From the NCBI GenBank assembly GCA_964652825.1, contig CAZZCU010000022.1:1-36846 (forward strand): a DNA stretch of 36,846 nt, written 5' to 3'. Both the position numbers and the translations under genes were made by a program. The notes under the pieces are model-generated. The model saw only the letters and a list, made by a program, of their open reading frames with translations. It was not told the origin of the DNA and did no database searches. Below are positions 25,619-34,342 of the stretch, piece after piece (position 1 is the first letter of the stretch; each line of letters opens with the position of its first letter). The DNA is from CAZZCU01 sp964652825. Its GTDB lineage: Bacteria; Bdellovibrionota_B; Oligoflexia; Oligoflexales; CAZZCU01.

Positions 25619-27277
25619 ATGGCACATTTTCAGTACGACTTCATTATCGTGGGAGGTGGCTCGGCTGGCTGCTTGCTAGCCAACCGTCTTTCCGCTGACC
25701 CTAGCAATCGAGTCCTCGTACTCGAAGCCGGCCGCCCGGATTCACTCTGGGATATTTTCATCCATATGCCCGCCGCACTGACAATTCCCATTGGCAACAA
25801 ACGTTATGATTGGTGTTACTACTCTGAGCCCGAGCCATACATGAACGATCGCAAGATCTTTCACGCCAAAGGCAAGCTCTTGGGCGGCTCAAGCAGTATT
25901 AATGGCATGATTTTCCAGCGCGGCAACCCCATGGATTTTGAACGCTGGGCCGCTGATCCTGGCATGAAACATTGGAGCTATGCACACTGCCTGCCCTACT
26001 TTAAGCGCATGGAAAATTGTTTAGCAGCAGACGCAAATGACAACTATCGCGGTGATTCCGGTCCGCTCGTTCTCGAACGCGGCCCCGCGACCAATCCGCT
26101 TTTTCGGGCGTTCTTGGCGGCCGCAAATCAGGCGGGCTATAAACTTACAGATGATGTGAACGGCTTTAGACAAGAGGGCTTTGGTCTCTTTGATCGTAAC
26201 ATCAAACGCGGTCGCAGATTAAGTGCAGCACGTGCTTATCTGCACCCGATTATGCATAGACGAAATTTAACCGTAAAAACACGAGTACTCACGAGCAAGA
26301 TTTTGTTCGATGGTAACCGCGCTGTGGGGGTTGAGTACTTTGAACGTGGACGCCAAGAACGCGCGCTAGCCGGCGAAGTTATATTATGCGCAGGCGCATT
26401 TAATTCGCCGCAGCTCTTGCAGCTTTCGGGAGTCGGAGATGCTGATCATCTGCGTTCTCTTGACATCCCGGTCATCGAAGATCGCAAAGGTGTGGGCGAA
26501 AATCTTCAAGACCACTTGGAGGTTTACATACAGCATGCAAGCAAGCAACCGGTCTCGATGAATCCTTATCTGAAAACACGACACAAACCTTGGCTTGGTT
26601 TTAAGTGGCTGTTCTTGCGCAGTGGCGCGGCGGCGACAAATCATTTCGAGGCCGGGGGATTTGTACGCAGCAATGATAGCGTCACCTACCCCAACTTGAT
26701 GTTCCATTTTTTGCCGCTGGCAATTCGCTACGACGGCAGCTCTCCGGCAAGTGGCCATGGTTATCAAGTGCATGTCGGGCCGATGTATTCTGATACGCGT
26801 GGCTCGGTCAAGATCAGATCACGCGACCCCAAAGTTTATCCGGCGGTGCGTTTTAATTACTTATCGACCGATCAAGATCGGCGCGAATGGATCGAGGCCG
26901 TGCGTTGTGCCCGCAGCATCCTGAACCAGGATGCTTTGGAACCGTTTAATGCCGGCGAGATCTCACCGGGACCTGAAGTCAAAAGCAACGAAGATATCTT
27001 GCGCTGGGTCGCAAAAGACGCCGAGACCGCGATCCATCCATCTTGCACGTGTCGCATGGGCGTGGATGACAATTCCGTCATTTGTCCGCAAACGATGCGC
27101 GTGCACAATATTTATGGCTTGCGCGTCGTGGATGCTTCGTCGATGCCTTATGTCACCAATGGCAATATCTATGCGCCGACAATGATGCTGGCGGAGAAGG
27201 CAGCGGACTTAATCTTAGAAAACACGCCAATGCCCCCAGAAAATGTTGATTTCTACAAAGCCAACTCCAGCGTTTAG
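25619..27277 (+). CDS. betA: Choline dehydrogenase-like GMC oxidoreductase
   Basis: A 552-residue flavoprotein, close to the usual 550-560 of BetA. The N-terminal FAD-binding motif is IIVGGGSAGC; the GMC signature segments are GKLLGGSSSINGM and GAFNSPQLLQLSG; the catalytic region has HPSCTCRMG near residue 475 and the VTNGNIYAPTMM end with its conserved Asn. BetA oxidises choline to betaine aldehyde, and often further, at the inner membrane. GAGGTGATATGAG precedes the ATG. It lies 31 bases after the transporter ATPase gene, and the locus suggests imported choline or a related alcohol as substrate. No betaine-aldehyde dehydrogenase (betB) or BetI regulator is visible. Other GMC alcohols cannot be excluded. 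Confidence 0.82.
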   Translation: MAHFQYDFIIVGGGSAGCLLANRLSADPSNRVLVLEAGRPDSLWDIFIHMPAALTIPIGNKRYDWCYYSEPEPYMNDRKIFHAKGKLLGGSSSINGMIFQRGNPMDFERWAADPGMKHWSYAHCLPYFKRMENCLAADANDNYRGDSGPLVLERGPATNPLFRAFLAAANQAGYKLTDDVNGFRQEGFGLFDRNIKRGRRLSAARAYLHPIMHRRNLTVKTRVLTSKILFDGNRAVGVEYFERGRQERALAGEVILCAGAFNSPQLLQLSGVGDADHLRSLDIPVIEDRKGVGENLQDHLEVYIQHASKQPVSMNPYLKTRHKPWLGFKWLFLRSGAAATNHFEAGGFVRSNDSVTYPNLMFHFLPLAIRYDGSSPASGHGYQVHVGPMYSDTRGSVKIRSRDPKVYPAVRFNYLSTDQDRREWIEAVRCARSILNQDALEPFNAGEISPGPEVKSNEDILRWVAKDAETAIHPSCTCRMGVDDNSVICPQTMRVHNIYGLRVVDASSMPYVTNGNIYAPTMMLAEKAADLILENTPMPPENVDFYKANSSV

Positions 27278-27304
27278 ACTCTAGCACTCTTTGAAGGTGT
27301 AAAA

Positions 27305-29683
27305 CTACGGACCCCAGGGATAAGAGCCATCGATCCAACGCGTCCCCGCAGGAGGGGTTATTTCGGTAGCTTCGACAAAATCCACTGGGTTGCGCGCTCC
27401 CACCGGCAGGACGACGTAGACAGTAGCGTTTAAGTATAAACAACCCAAAGATGGCCGAAATCCACGTATATCCACGCCGACAAATTTCGAGCTAAAGAAC
27501 GAATCACCATTAGCACAGGCGCTGTTAAGCGTCGTCCAAGATATATTGGTGGAATTAGTAAAATCAGCGCCCCCGGGAAGACCGGACCATTGACTAAGGT
27601 CTACACCAATAAATTTCGCGTTGTAGGCCGCAGCACCTCCTGACCAAGGAATATTTTTTGTGGCTGCATCGAATACGGAACCAGTATAATCGAACCAAGT
27701 AGCACCCCACCCTGACATATCGGTGCCGGAAAAATTACTGTAAATATAACTATCACTATGTGGCGTATTTTTAATGATCGACCAAGGAATATTGATTGCA
27801 TTGCCATATGTAATTGCACTCACACCAGCATCGGGATGCGGGTTCCATGCACTCAGATCAACACCAGAAAAATTCGAACCACGAAAACCATCATAGCTCT
27901 GATGTGCATTCAATATATTCCAAGGAATATTGCTGGCATTGGTATAGGTAATGCCTCCAATCTCTTCATACATGTCTGGAACCCAATCAGCCAAATCAAC
28001 ACCTGTAAAATTGGCATTCAAAAACGGAAAACAAAGGTTTGCAGCATTGCTGTGCAATGCCGCCCAAGGTAGATTAGTCGCATTTGTGTAGTTTATACCG
28101 ATAATTGACATCCACGGACCTGGACTCCAGGCTGTCAGATCTTGTCCCGTAAAGTTAGCATATTCGAAAATCTTGTTGCTGAAAGAAGCCCAGGCAACAT
28201 TCGTAGCACCGGTGAAATTTATTCTCGCCAAGTTACTAGATACTGGCGCGAACAAACTCAAATTTTGTCCAGAAAAATCGCTATTGTTATGTCCATTCGC
28301 ATTGGTGTTCGCGTTAATCAATGCCCAAGGAATATTAGTCGCACTTGTATAATTAATACCGGCGATGGACATAGTCGTCGCCGGAGTCCAGTTGGCTAAA
28401 TTAACACCGGTAAAATTACTATTCTCCAAACCCTTTGCTGTAACATTAGCATTCAAAGGACCCCATGGGATATTTGTCGCCCCGGTATAATCAATACCAG
28501 TAATCGGCGTCAGCGTTGACGGATCCCAGCCATGCAGATCAACATTGATAAATTTCGAGTTTGCGAACCCCGACACATCCGTATTTGCATTCAAATCAGA
28601 CCAAGGGATGTTCGTAGCATTTTCATAGTTAATGTCACTAATTTTTGCCGAAGCCGCCGGCTTCCAATCTTTCAAATTCAAATTCTTTAGCTTCATGCCT
28701 ACAAAGCCATCACCGTGAGTGTTAGCGTTAATTGCAGCCCATGGAATATTCGTCGCACCACTTAAATCCAATTGAGTCAGGCGCATAGCAGGCTTGGGAT
28801 CCCATCCACTCAAATCCATACCAGCTAGTTTCAGAACAACATTTGTCGTCAAATCGATTTTGTTAAGCTGGACACCGGGCAGATTGGAATTACTAAAGTC
28901 AAAGCCATCAATGTTTCGCCCCGTCAAATCAACTTTAGACAAGTCTAACTCCGACAAAGGCGTGTCTTTCGCTGCTGCCGTCATCATCAAACGCCACAAC
29001 GATTTCTGTGCATCGCTAGCCTGCATATTGGTTGCGAGACCATAGCTCTGTGCGATTGCGCGCGTCAACGCAACCGAAACTGCCCTACGCCGCGAATCCG
29101 TCATATCACTAACGCGAATCGATGCAAGAGCCCGACCATCGCTTGCGCTCAACTCATCAAACCGACAAGTAAATTCATCAATCTGCTCACCGGCAATGGC
29201 AGTATCACGCAACTGTGACAACCAGCCGCTGCTATCTTTAGAAATTTTCGAGGCGCCAAAACGCATAATTTCCGAATAGTAATGGTTACCATCAAGCAGA
29301 ACAATTCCCGCAGCGTCACGAAACCAAAGATTTAAATTAAATGCCTCATTTTCTTCAGCGATACGTACGGCGGCAGGCAGCGGCAAATCAGACCAGCTAC
29401 AATTCTCGACCGTTTCTTCATTCTTGCGCAGACAATATTGCGTCGCATCAGTCGGCGCCTGAATAGCCGGCAAATTCACTCGCGGACAATAGATTTGCTC
29501 AGACGGATAATCGGGAGCGGCTAGGAGGGCAAAAGATTGCGGTTGCTCTGCCTGTGAAATTTCCTGCTGTTGTGCAGGCGCGACAAAAGTAGATATACTT
29601 CTAAGACTAAATTTACCCCGAAAACATCCAGAGAGGCTGAATGTTCCGATGATGGTGATAGTCATAACGACGCTAAGCCGCAT
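27305..29683 (-). CDS. Lipoprotein with pentapeptide segment and about ten 46-residue repeats
   Basis: A 792-residue protein read from ATG at 29683 (GGGAGGT four bases before; the longer frame begins at TTG). The signal peptide ends in the lipobox LSGC at residues 17-20, with Phe at +2, predicting outer-membrane sorting. Residues about 240-280 show conventional pentapeptide-like spacing (LSELDLSKVDLTGRNIDGF). From about residue 286 to 755 there are about ten tandem repeats, mostly exactly 46 long, with consensus elements FxGVDLxxW, then GIxYTxATNIPW, then LNANT and GFxNSx. Each repeat probably makes two beta-helix coils. The C-terminus ends TRWIDGSYPWGP. It lies 16 bases after the Lcl-domain lipoprotein gene and is probably co-transcribed. 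Function unknown; a surface or periplasmic binding rod is plausible. Confidence 0.75.
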   Translation of the reverse strand: MRLSVVMTITIIGTFSLSGCFRGKFSLRSISTFVAPAQQQEISQAEQPQSFALLAAPDYPSEQIYCPRVNLPAIQAPTDATQYCLRKNEETVENCSWSDLPLPAAVRIAEENEAFNLNLWFRDAAGIVLLDGNHYYSEIMRFGASKISKDSSGWLSQLRDTAIAGEQIDEFTCRFDELSASDGRALASIRVSDMTDSRRRAVSVALTRAIAQSYGLATNMQASDAQKSLWRLMMTAAAKDTPLSELDLSKVDLTGRNIDGFDFSNSNLPGVQLNKIDLTTNVVLKLAGMDLSGWDPKPAMRLTQLDLSGATNIPWAAINANTHGDGFVGMKLKNLNLKDWKPAASAKISDINYENATNIPWSDLNANTDVSGFANSKFINVDLHGWDPSTLTPITGIDYTGATNIPWGPLNANVTAKGLENSNFTGVNLANWTPATTMSIAGINYTSATNIPWALINANTNANGHNNSDFSGQNLSLFAPVSSNLARINFTGATNVAWASFSNKIFEYANFTGQDLTAWSPGPWMSIIGINYTNATNLPWAALHSNAANLCFPFLNANFTGVDLADWVPDMYEEIGGITYTNASNIPWNILNAHQSYDGFRGSNFSGVDLSAWNPHPDAGVSAITYGNAINIPWSIIKNTPHSDSYIYSNFSGTDMSGWGATWFDYTGSVFDAATKNIPWSGGAAAYNAKFIGVDLSQWSGLPGGADFTNSTNISWTTLNSACANGDSFFSSKFVGVDIRGFRPSLGCLYLNATVYVVLPVGARNPVDFVEATEITPPAGTRWIDGSYPWGP
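27415..28828 (-). repeat. Tandem 138-base (46-codon) coding repeats
   Basis: Counting residues from the start of one FxGVDL-type element to the next gives 46, 46, 46, 46, 41, 48, 46, 46, 40 and 43. The repeats differ at many positions, so they are an old array that has diverged rather than a recent DNA-level expansion. IPW is conserved in most copies. Confidence 0.75.
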
Positions 29684-29702
29684 CAATACCTCCCATAAAA
29701 TC

Positions 29703-30923
29703 TCACTGATCTTTCACACAGATGACCGCCTGCGACGCACTGTCGCGGGTAAAGCTGCCTGAAGAACCGGTAGCGAGATTTACATACCAAACGCGCTGCA
29801 ATTCGGCGGATGAAGCGGTTGACGACCAGAAGTTCTTATTGAGATCACCGCCGGCTAGTGTCAATCGGGAAATACCATTTACGTAAAGTTGTAAGAGCTC
29901 TTTTTGGGTAGGCAGACGCCAGTGATTGCCGGCACTGCCGCCGTTCAAGGTTGCGCAAAGCTTGATCGACTGCGGCCAGTTGGTGTTGTTGCCACCATCA
30001 TATAAAATATTGGTGAAGTAAAGACCGGTATTCATATCCTGCCACAATTCGGAAAATGCGGCGCTGGCATACGTGACCACCGTATCGTTGGTCGCAGCGA
30101 GTCCGCCGGCGTGGCCGGTGTCGGTAAACTGAACGCTCGTACAACTGGTATCAAAGGGGTTGTCGGGCGGTAGAAGGCCACCGCCATTATTAAAGTCATC
30201 AATGGTATCAAAATATTGTGCGAGGCTATCACCTTCCGGTAGAGCGAAATGCGTGCCATTACCAGCGTCCGCAGTCAGATCAACAGCAGCACCACCGAGA
30301 GTCAGACTGACTTTGATCGAGTTGAATGTCACATCGCGTGCATAATACGTCGTTGCTGGTGAAAGACCGCCCGGCAATTCGTCCGTGGTCGTAAACCGCA
30401 GAGCATCGCCATCAGTTAATTCATGCCTGGAGCCGTCAAAGCTAATCGTATCGGCACCGTCATTAATACTGATGTTTGTAAACGGCAATACGGAAGGGAC
30501 AACAGCGTCCATCAAAGTTAAATTAGCAGTGTTGCGACATAATTTTGTTGCTCGTAACGTACCGGCAACGCCACCAATCGTCTCACCACGGGCGATCACC
30601 CCAGGCTGCAGTAAACTTGTTTTTGCTGCAACAAAACCATTAGGCAGCATACATAAGGTATCACCGTCGTTGGCACACGCCGCCGGCGCATAGGTACCAA
30701 CAGCCGTTGAACCATTACATCGCGTCACCGATTGACCTGCGGCAATGATCGATAAATCAGGATCATGACACTCAGTCGTCGTTGTATTATTGTCCTGGGT
30801 TATCGCCGGTGTCGTCGCTATCTTACCCTGGCGAAGCATTTCAAACTCACCTTTAAGACAACCGCTCAATAACAGCATGCTCAAGACTAAATTTACTAAG
30901 ATCGAAAACATGCGATTTTTCAT
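29703..30923 (-). CDS. Lipoprotein with C-terminal DUF1566 (Lcl) domain
   Basis: A 406-residue protein. The signal peptide ends in the lipobox LLSGC with Leu at +2, again favouring outer-membrane sorting. The linker segment LQPGVIARGETIGGVAGT is a known motif ahead of such domains. The C-terminal third carries DUF1566/Lcl marks: LWQDMNTGLYF, NTNWPQSIKLC, WRLPTQKELLQLY, FWSST, VWYVNLATGSSG and VICVKD. The Lcl domain of Legionella is a glycan-binding C-type-lectin-like surface domain, so a carbohydrate-binding role is possible but unproven here. GGAGC precedes the start at a normal distance. The repeat lipoprotein follows 16 bases downstream, and the two leaders share SGCxxGxF. Confidence 0.75.
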   Translation of the reverse strand: MKNRMFSILVNLVLSMLLLSGCLKGEFEMLRQGKIATTPAITQDNNTTTTECHDPDLSIIAAGQSVTRCNGSTAVGTYAPAACANDGDTLCMLPNGFVAAKTSLLQPGVIARGETIGGVAGTLRATKLCRNTANLTLMDAVVPSVLPFTNISINDGADTISFDGSRHELTDGDALRFTTTDELPGGLSPATTYYARDVTFNSIKVSLTLGGAAVDLTADAGNGTHFALPEGDSLAQYFDTIDDFNNGGGLLPPDNPFDTSCTSVQFTDTGHAGGLAATNDTVVTYASAAFSELWQDMNTGLYFTNILYDGGNNTNWPQSIKLCATLNGGSAGNHWRLPTQKELLQLYVNGISRLTLAGGDLNKNFWSSTASSAELQRVWYVNLATGSSGSFTRDSASQAVICVKDQ

Positions 30924-31115
30924 TTTAAAAGCTCCAGTACATATCGGCCTACTTTAGAGATGAATCGGCAAAAAAGGCTAAAAACTTAAATGAATTTACG
31001 AAGAATTTTATCGGCAACAAGGATGGTATTTACTTATAAAATCAATAACTTAAAAAAGCATAACTCTGATTTTTTATCTGAGGTGGTCAGCAGCGGCTTG
31101 CAAAGCGCTCTGACA

Positions 31116-32867
31116 CTAGTCATGTAACGCTTCCGATAAATTTTGCACGATGCTCGGCGTCAGCACCGAAATCGGATTGATACGCACGCGCGGGTCGGCT
31201 AAAGCACCGTCAATTTTGAAGTTCACGCCGAGCAGGCCGCTACCTTCTTTGTTGACAACAAGACCACCCACCAGCGGAATATTGGCGATGATTTTAGATA
31301 ATATTCGTACCGGCAACAAAACACCGGCGGCGACGATGGATTTATCGTCGGCATTGATGATCGCCTCCTGCACATTGATGCCGAGAATCGCGCTGATGGC
31401 TTTAGCGTTTTGGACAACAAACTTTTGGCCGTCGGCTTTAAGACCCAATTTGATTTCTTCAAAGTGCACTGCGTTACTGCCCCGCAATTGCTCCACGATA
31501 TCATTAAGCGAACTCATGGCAAGGATACGCGCAAACAGCGGGAAATGCCTGACCTTGATATTGTCGATTTCGGCAGCCAATGTCAGCTGAAACGGCTCGG
31601 CTTGATGCGTGCCATTAAAAGTCATTTCGCCCCTGGTAACAATGTCATTCCAACCCAGACTCGCCAGCAACCCACCCATGTCAGGACAGCGCCCGCTCAG
31701 CTGTGAGTCTTCGAGTTTGAACCAGATATTTTGCTTGGACGACTGCCAGGCGTCGATGTCAATATTGATGGGACGATCCGTTGGTTGCTCGACAACCACG
31801 TCAGCTCTACTGACCACCACCTTACCCGCGTAGACGACGCGGCCGATATTTTGCGCGGTGATTTTAAAAGGCATCGACCTCACGCTGCTACGTGTGACCC
31901 CGGCATCTACCGACGCCTCGGGCGGCGCGGATAACGCCAGGGATTTTAGGTCAAATTGCTCGCCGGTGATAGTAACAAGTAGCGTTTGTTGTTCCATTGT
32001 TTCAGGAATAAAAAGACTGCCTTTGATTTGCGTGTCGCCATCGTTCAGCTCAAAAGTACCATCCACGGCTTTAGCATTTTGCTCCTGCTTCAGATGCAGC
32101 TGAACCGTCGCGTCATGCAAGAGCACACTCGACCACAGCGGTTGCGTCGTTGTCGCATTACGCAAGTTGGTGGTTAACTCAAACGCCGGCCAGACTTCCG
32201 ACATATCCGCGCGCAGTGCGATGCTGAGCACAAAGCGCCCCGTGCCCTCACCGCGCGCAAAATGCGCACTGGTACCGGTACTGCTCCAAAGCCGTACTGG
32301 CTCAGCTTCAGCAGCCGCTGCCAGCGCCGCGGCTGTGCCAGTGAGATTAGTACTTATTTGCAGAATCGTTTCGCCATGCGCGTCATTAGCGATGGCCAGC
32401 TCGACCTCACGCAGACGAACCCCCAGCAGATCGCCGCTGGCTTCGCGCAGATAAAAACCGGTCGTATCAAAAGTCGCAACGCCATTCAAAGCAGTTATGC
32501 GCGGGCCATTGTCGATATACTGCAATGTAAAATCATGCGCGATAAAGCGCCCATCAAGGTCGTGGAGCTGAATACCCTTGGTCAAGCTAATCTTGATTTC
32601 GGCATGCAGATTAAAATCACTAACATGCCCGCCGTGAATATTAGCAACCAGCCACGAACGCACATCCGGCAACAACACCCGCGGCCACTTCTTAATAACA
32701 TATTTGGCTTCGGCATCCGCAATGTGCACATTCAGCTTACAGATCGCTGCGACGTCGGTGCCAACCTCACAATTGCGGTAGGCAATCAGGCACAAAAATG
32801 CCACGCCGCCGAACACAGCCACGGCAATGGTCGTATAAATGCTAAAACGCAACCACTTGGCTGACAC
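31116..32867 (-). CDS. AsmA/YhdP-like membrane-anchored protein
   Basis: A 583-residue protein with one N-terminal membrane helix (about 9-30) and a long periplasmic beta-rich region. The C-terminal half looks like the AsmA-like domain of YhdP and TamB relatives: the LNDIVEQLRGSNAVHFEEIKLGLKADG region, then the VVAAGVLLPVRILSKIIANIPLVGGLVVNKEGSG region and ALADPRVRINPISVLTPSIV. Such proteins are proposed to bridge the inner and outer membranes and carry phospholipids. At 583 residues it is shorter than YhdP (about 1,250) and could be a truncated family variant. No operon partner is visible on this strand. The 248 bases between 30924 and 31115 hold a promoter area only. Confidence 0.65.
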   Translation of the reverse strand: MSAKWLRFSIYTTIAVAVFGGVAFLCLIAYRNCEVGTDVAAICKLNVHIADAEAKYVIKKWPRVLLPDVRSWLVANIHGGHVSDFNLHAEIKISLTKGIQLHDLDGRFIAHDFTLQYIDNGPRITALNGVATFDTTGFYLREASGDLLGVRLREVELAIANDAHGETILQISTNLTGTAAALAAAAEAEPVRLWSSTGTSAHFARGEGTGRFVLSIALRADMSEVWPAFELTTNLRNATTTQPLWSSVLLHDATVQLHLKQEQNAKAVDGTFELNDGDTQIKGSLFIPETMEQQTLLVTITGEQFDLKSLALSAPPEASVDAGVTRSSVRSMPFKITAQNIGRVVYAGKVVVSRADVVVEQPTDRPINIDIDAWQSSKQNIWFKLEDSQLSGRCPDMGGLLASLGWNDIVTRGEMTFNGTHQAEPFQLTLAAEIDNIKVRHFPLFARILAMSSLNDIVEQLRGSNAVHFEEIKLGLKADGQKFVVQNAKAISAILGINVQEAIINADDKSIVAAGVLLPVRILSKIIANIPLVGGLVVNKEGSGLLGVNFKIDGALADPRVRINPISVLTPSIVQNLSEALHD

Positions 32868-33061
32868 AGTGCCTCCGTATGCGAGAAGATACCTTTATAT
32901 GGTTTTTATTAAAAAATCAAATATTTTTATTAAAATCATTAAAATAACAACATATAATTAACTGTTTTTAATAACAATTTCCCAAAGCAAACACCCCAGC
33001 TCTAAGCTTGGCATGGTACAATGATTTTCGTTTTGAAAACTCTCGATACCATGGGCAGTTC

Positions 33062-33478
33062 ATGAAGATTTTATTCCTCTGCGTTGCCAATTCAGTACGT
33101 AGTCAGATGGCCGAAGCTATTGCCAGAATGCTGTTCGGCAAAAGAGTCAGTGTTTATAGCGCCGGCTCCAAGCCAACTTTGGTCAATCCATTCACTGTGC
33201 GGGTACTGGATGAAATCGGTGTACCAACCGATCACCTGCAGGCAAAAAGCATCACGCAGCTACCCAAAGGACTACTCGAAGCTTTGGACTACGTAGTGAC
33301 TTTATGCTCCGAGGATGTCTGTCCAGCATCGGTCACCAAAGCCAAAAAACTCCGTTGGCCGCTACCTGATCCCGCCGGCAAACCAGGCAAGGAGCAGGAA
33401 CAGCTGGTGCGTTTTCGCTCCACACGTGATGAGATCAAACGCCGACTCGAAGCGTTTGCCAAAGATAACGGCATCTAA
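33062..33478 (+). CDS. ArsC-like arsenate reductase / low-molecular-weight phosphatase-fold protein
   Basis: A 138-residue protein read from ATG at 33062 with GGGCAG upstream; the longer frame begins at a TTG 54 bases earlier and lacks support. The P-loop at residues 7-13 is CVANSVR, the Cx5R motif of low-molecular-weight phosphatases, and the LPDP general-acid segment is at 101-104. Two further Cys at 82 and 87 (TLCSEDVCP) sit where thioredoxin-coupled ArsC has Cys82 and Cys89, though the gap is four rather than six residues. An arsenate reductase using a three-Cys relay is the best guess; a phosphatase is the alternative. No ars operon partner is near. Confidence 0.7.
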   Translation: MKILFLCVANSVRSQMAEAIARMLFGKRVSVYSAGSKPTLVNPFTVRVLDEIGVPTDHLQAKSITQLPKGLLEALDYVVTLCSEDVCPASVTKAKKLRWPLPDPAGKPGKEQEQLVRFRSTRDEIKRRLEAFAKDNGI

Positions 33479-33518
33479 AAATAAATTTTCTACTCCCCTA
33501 AAATCCGCTTTGTACTGG

Positions 33519-33579
33519 CATGGACTCTGCACGCATTCCACGGTCGACGTAACCGTGACGGGCATGCCGTTCGTCCATG
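33519..33579 (+). promoter_or_regulatory. Nested inverted repeats in the leader of the Tyr-rich gene
   Basis: CATGGAC at 33519-33525 matches GTCCATG at 33573-33579, and inside it CACGGT at 33539-33544 matches ACCGTG at 33552-33557 around a 7-base loop. The pair lies 30 to 90 bases before the ATG at 33612 and could form a leader RNA structure. Confidence 0.35.
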
Positions 33580-33611
33580 GGAAATCACATCGCATCGATA
33601 AGGAGACAGTT

Positions 33612-34226
33612 ATGCGACGAAATTTTGTTAAAACCTCGATTGCCGCCTGCAGCTTGGCACTTGGCCTAAGCGTAGCGGCACAAGCAAGTGAACACGAACA
33701 GAGACAGCAAGACCAACAACACGATCAGGCAATGCAAGACGACTTGCCGAACACGATTGTTATCAAAGTGATTGAAAGCCACGACGGTAAGGGAACTGAA
33801 GCCAAACTCTACTGCCTTAATACCGAACAAAAGATCACTGATGAAACGACGGCAGCAGCAGCCAATCAGGCCATCGTTGAAGAAGATGGTGTATTACTTT
33901 CTGATCAACTCGGCAGCGCCGCCGAACTGCCTCGGGAAGTTTCTCAGATTTTTGCTGAGTATGACGCCGAAAACGTCGATCAAAGCGCACTTGTCGACGA
34001 CTTTTTTGTACGTCGTCCCAACAGCTGGCGTTACTACCGACCAGTCGGACCGAATCGCGGCTGGTTTGGCTATGGTCATTACCCCAATCGGTATGGTTAT
34101 CGGGTCGGTTATTCGCCCTATTATGGTTACTACTGGAACAACCGGGTGTATCCATACATTCCAAGCGCTTTCAGCTATCGTACCAGTCCGTACGCTTACT
34201 ACTACTATCACCACCCACGTCTATAG
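33612..34226 (+). CDS. Exported protein with Tyr-rich C-terminus
   Basis: A 204-residue protein read from ATG at 33612, where AAGGAGA gives a strong ribosome site; the longer frame from 33315 overlaps the ArsC-like gene and is not believed. It has a Sec signal peptide (cleavage AQA-S near residue 25), an acidic middle region with a Gln/His-rich start (HEQRQQDQQHDQ) and a C-terminal ~60 residues rich in Tyr, Arg, Gly and Pro (GYGHYPNRYGYRVGYSPY). A Tyr-rich tail of this kind occurs in cuticle-like or adhesive proteins but no family is recognised. An intrinsic terminator follows. Confidence 0.65.
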   Translation: MRRNFVKTSIAACSLALGLSVAAQASEHEQRQQDQQHDQAMQDDLPNTIVIKVIESHDGKGTEAKLYCLNTEQKITDETTAAAANQAIVEEDGVLLSDQLGSAAELPREVSQIFAEYDAENVDQSALVDDFFVRRPNSWRYYRPVGPNRGWFGYGHYPNRYGYRVGYSPYYGYYWNNRVYPYIPSAFSYRTSPYAYYYYHHPRL

Positions 34227-34256
34227 TTAGTATTTAAGCAGCTCGGGACTTACGAG

Positions 34257-34295
34257 AAAAAACCGCGGTGAGATACTTTTCTCACCGCGGTTTTT
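34257..34295. terminator. Bidirectional intrinsic terminator between convergent genes
   Basis: A 17-base stem (the core AACCGCGGTGAGA pairs with TCTCACCGCGGTT) around a 6-base loop has A residues on one side and T residues on the other, so it can stop both the Tyr-rich gene (plus) and the barrel gene (minus). Confidence 0.9.
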
Positions 34296-34342
34296 CTTGG
34301 CGCTCCGCTAGAGAGCCGCATACCGAAACACCTCGTTATTGA

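Noticed and set aside
33315..33611. 5' extension of the Tyr-rich protein ORF
   Set aside because: The extension overlaps the ArsC-like gene and has no signal peptide; the ATG at 33612 has a strong ribosome site and starts a clear signal peptide.
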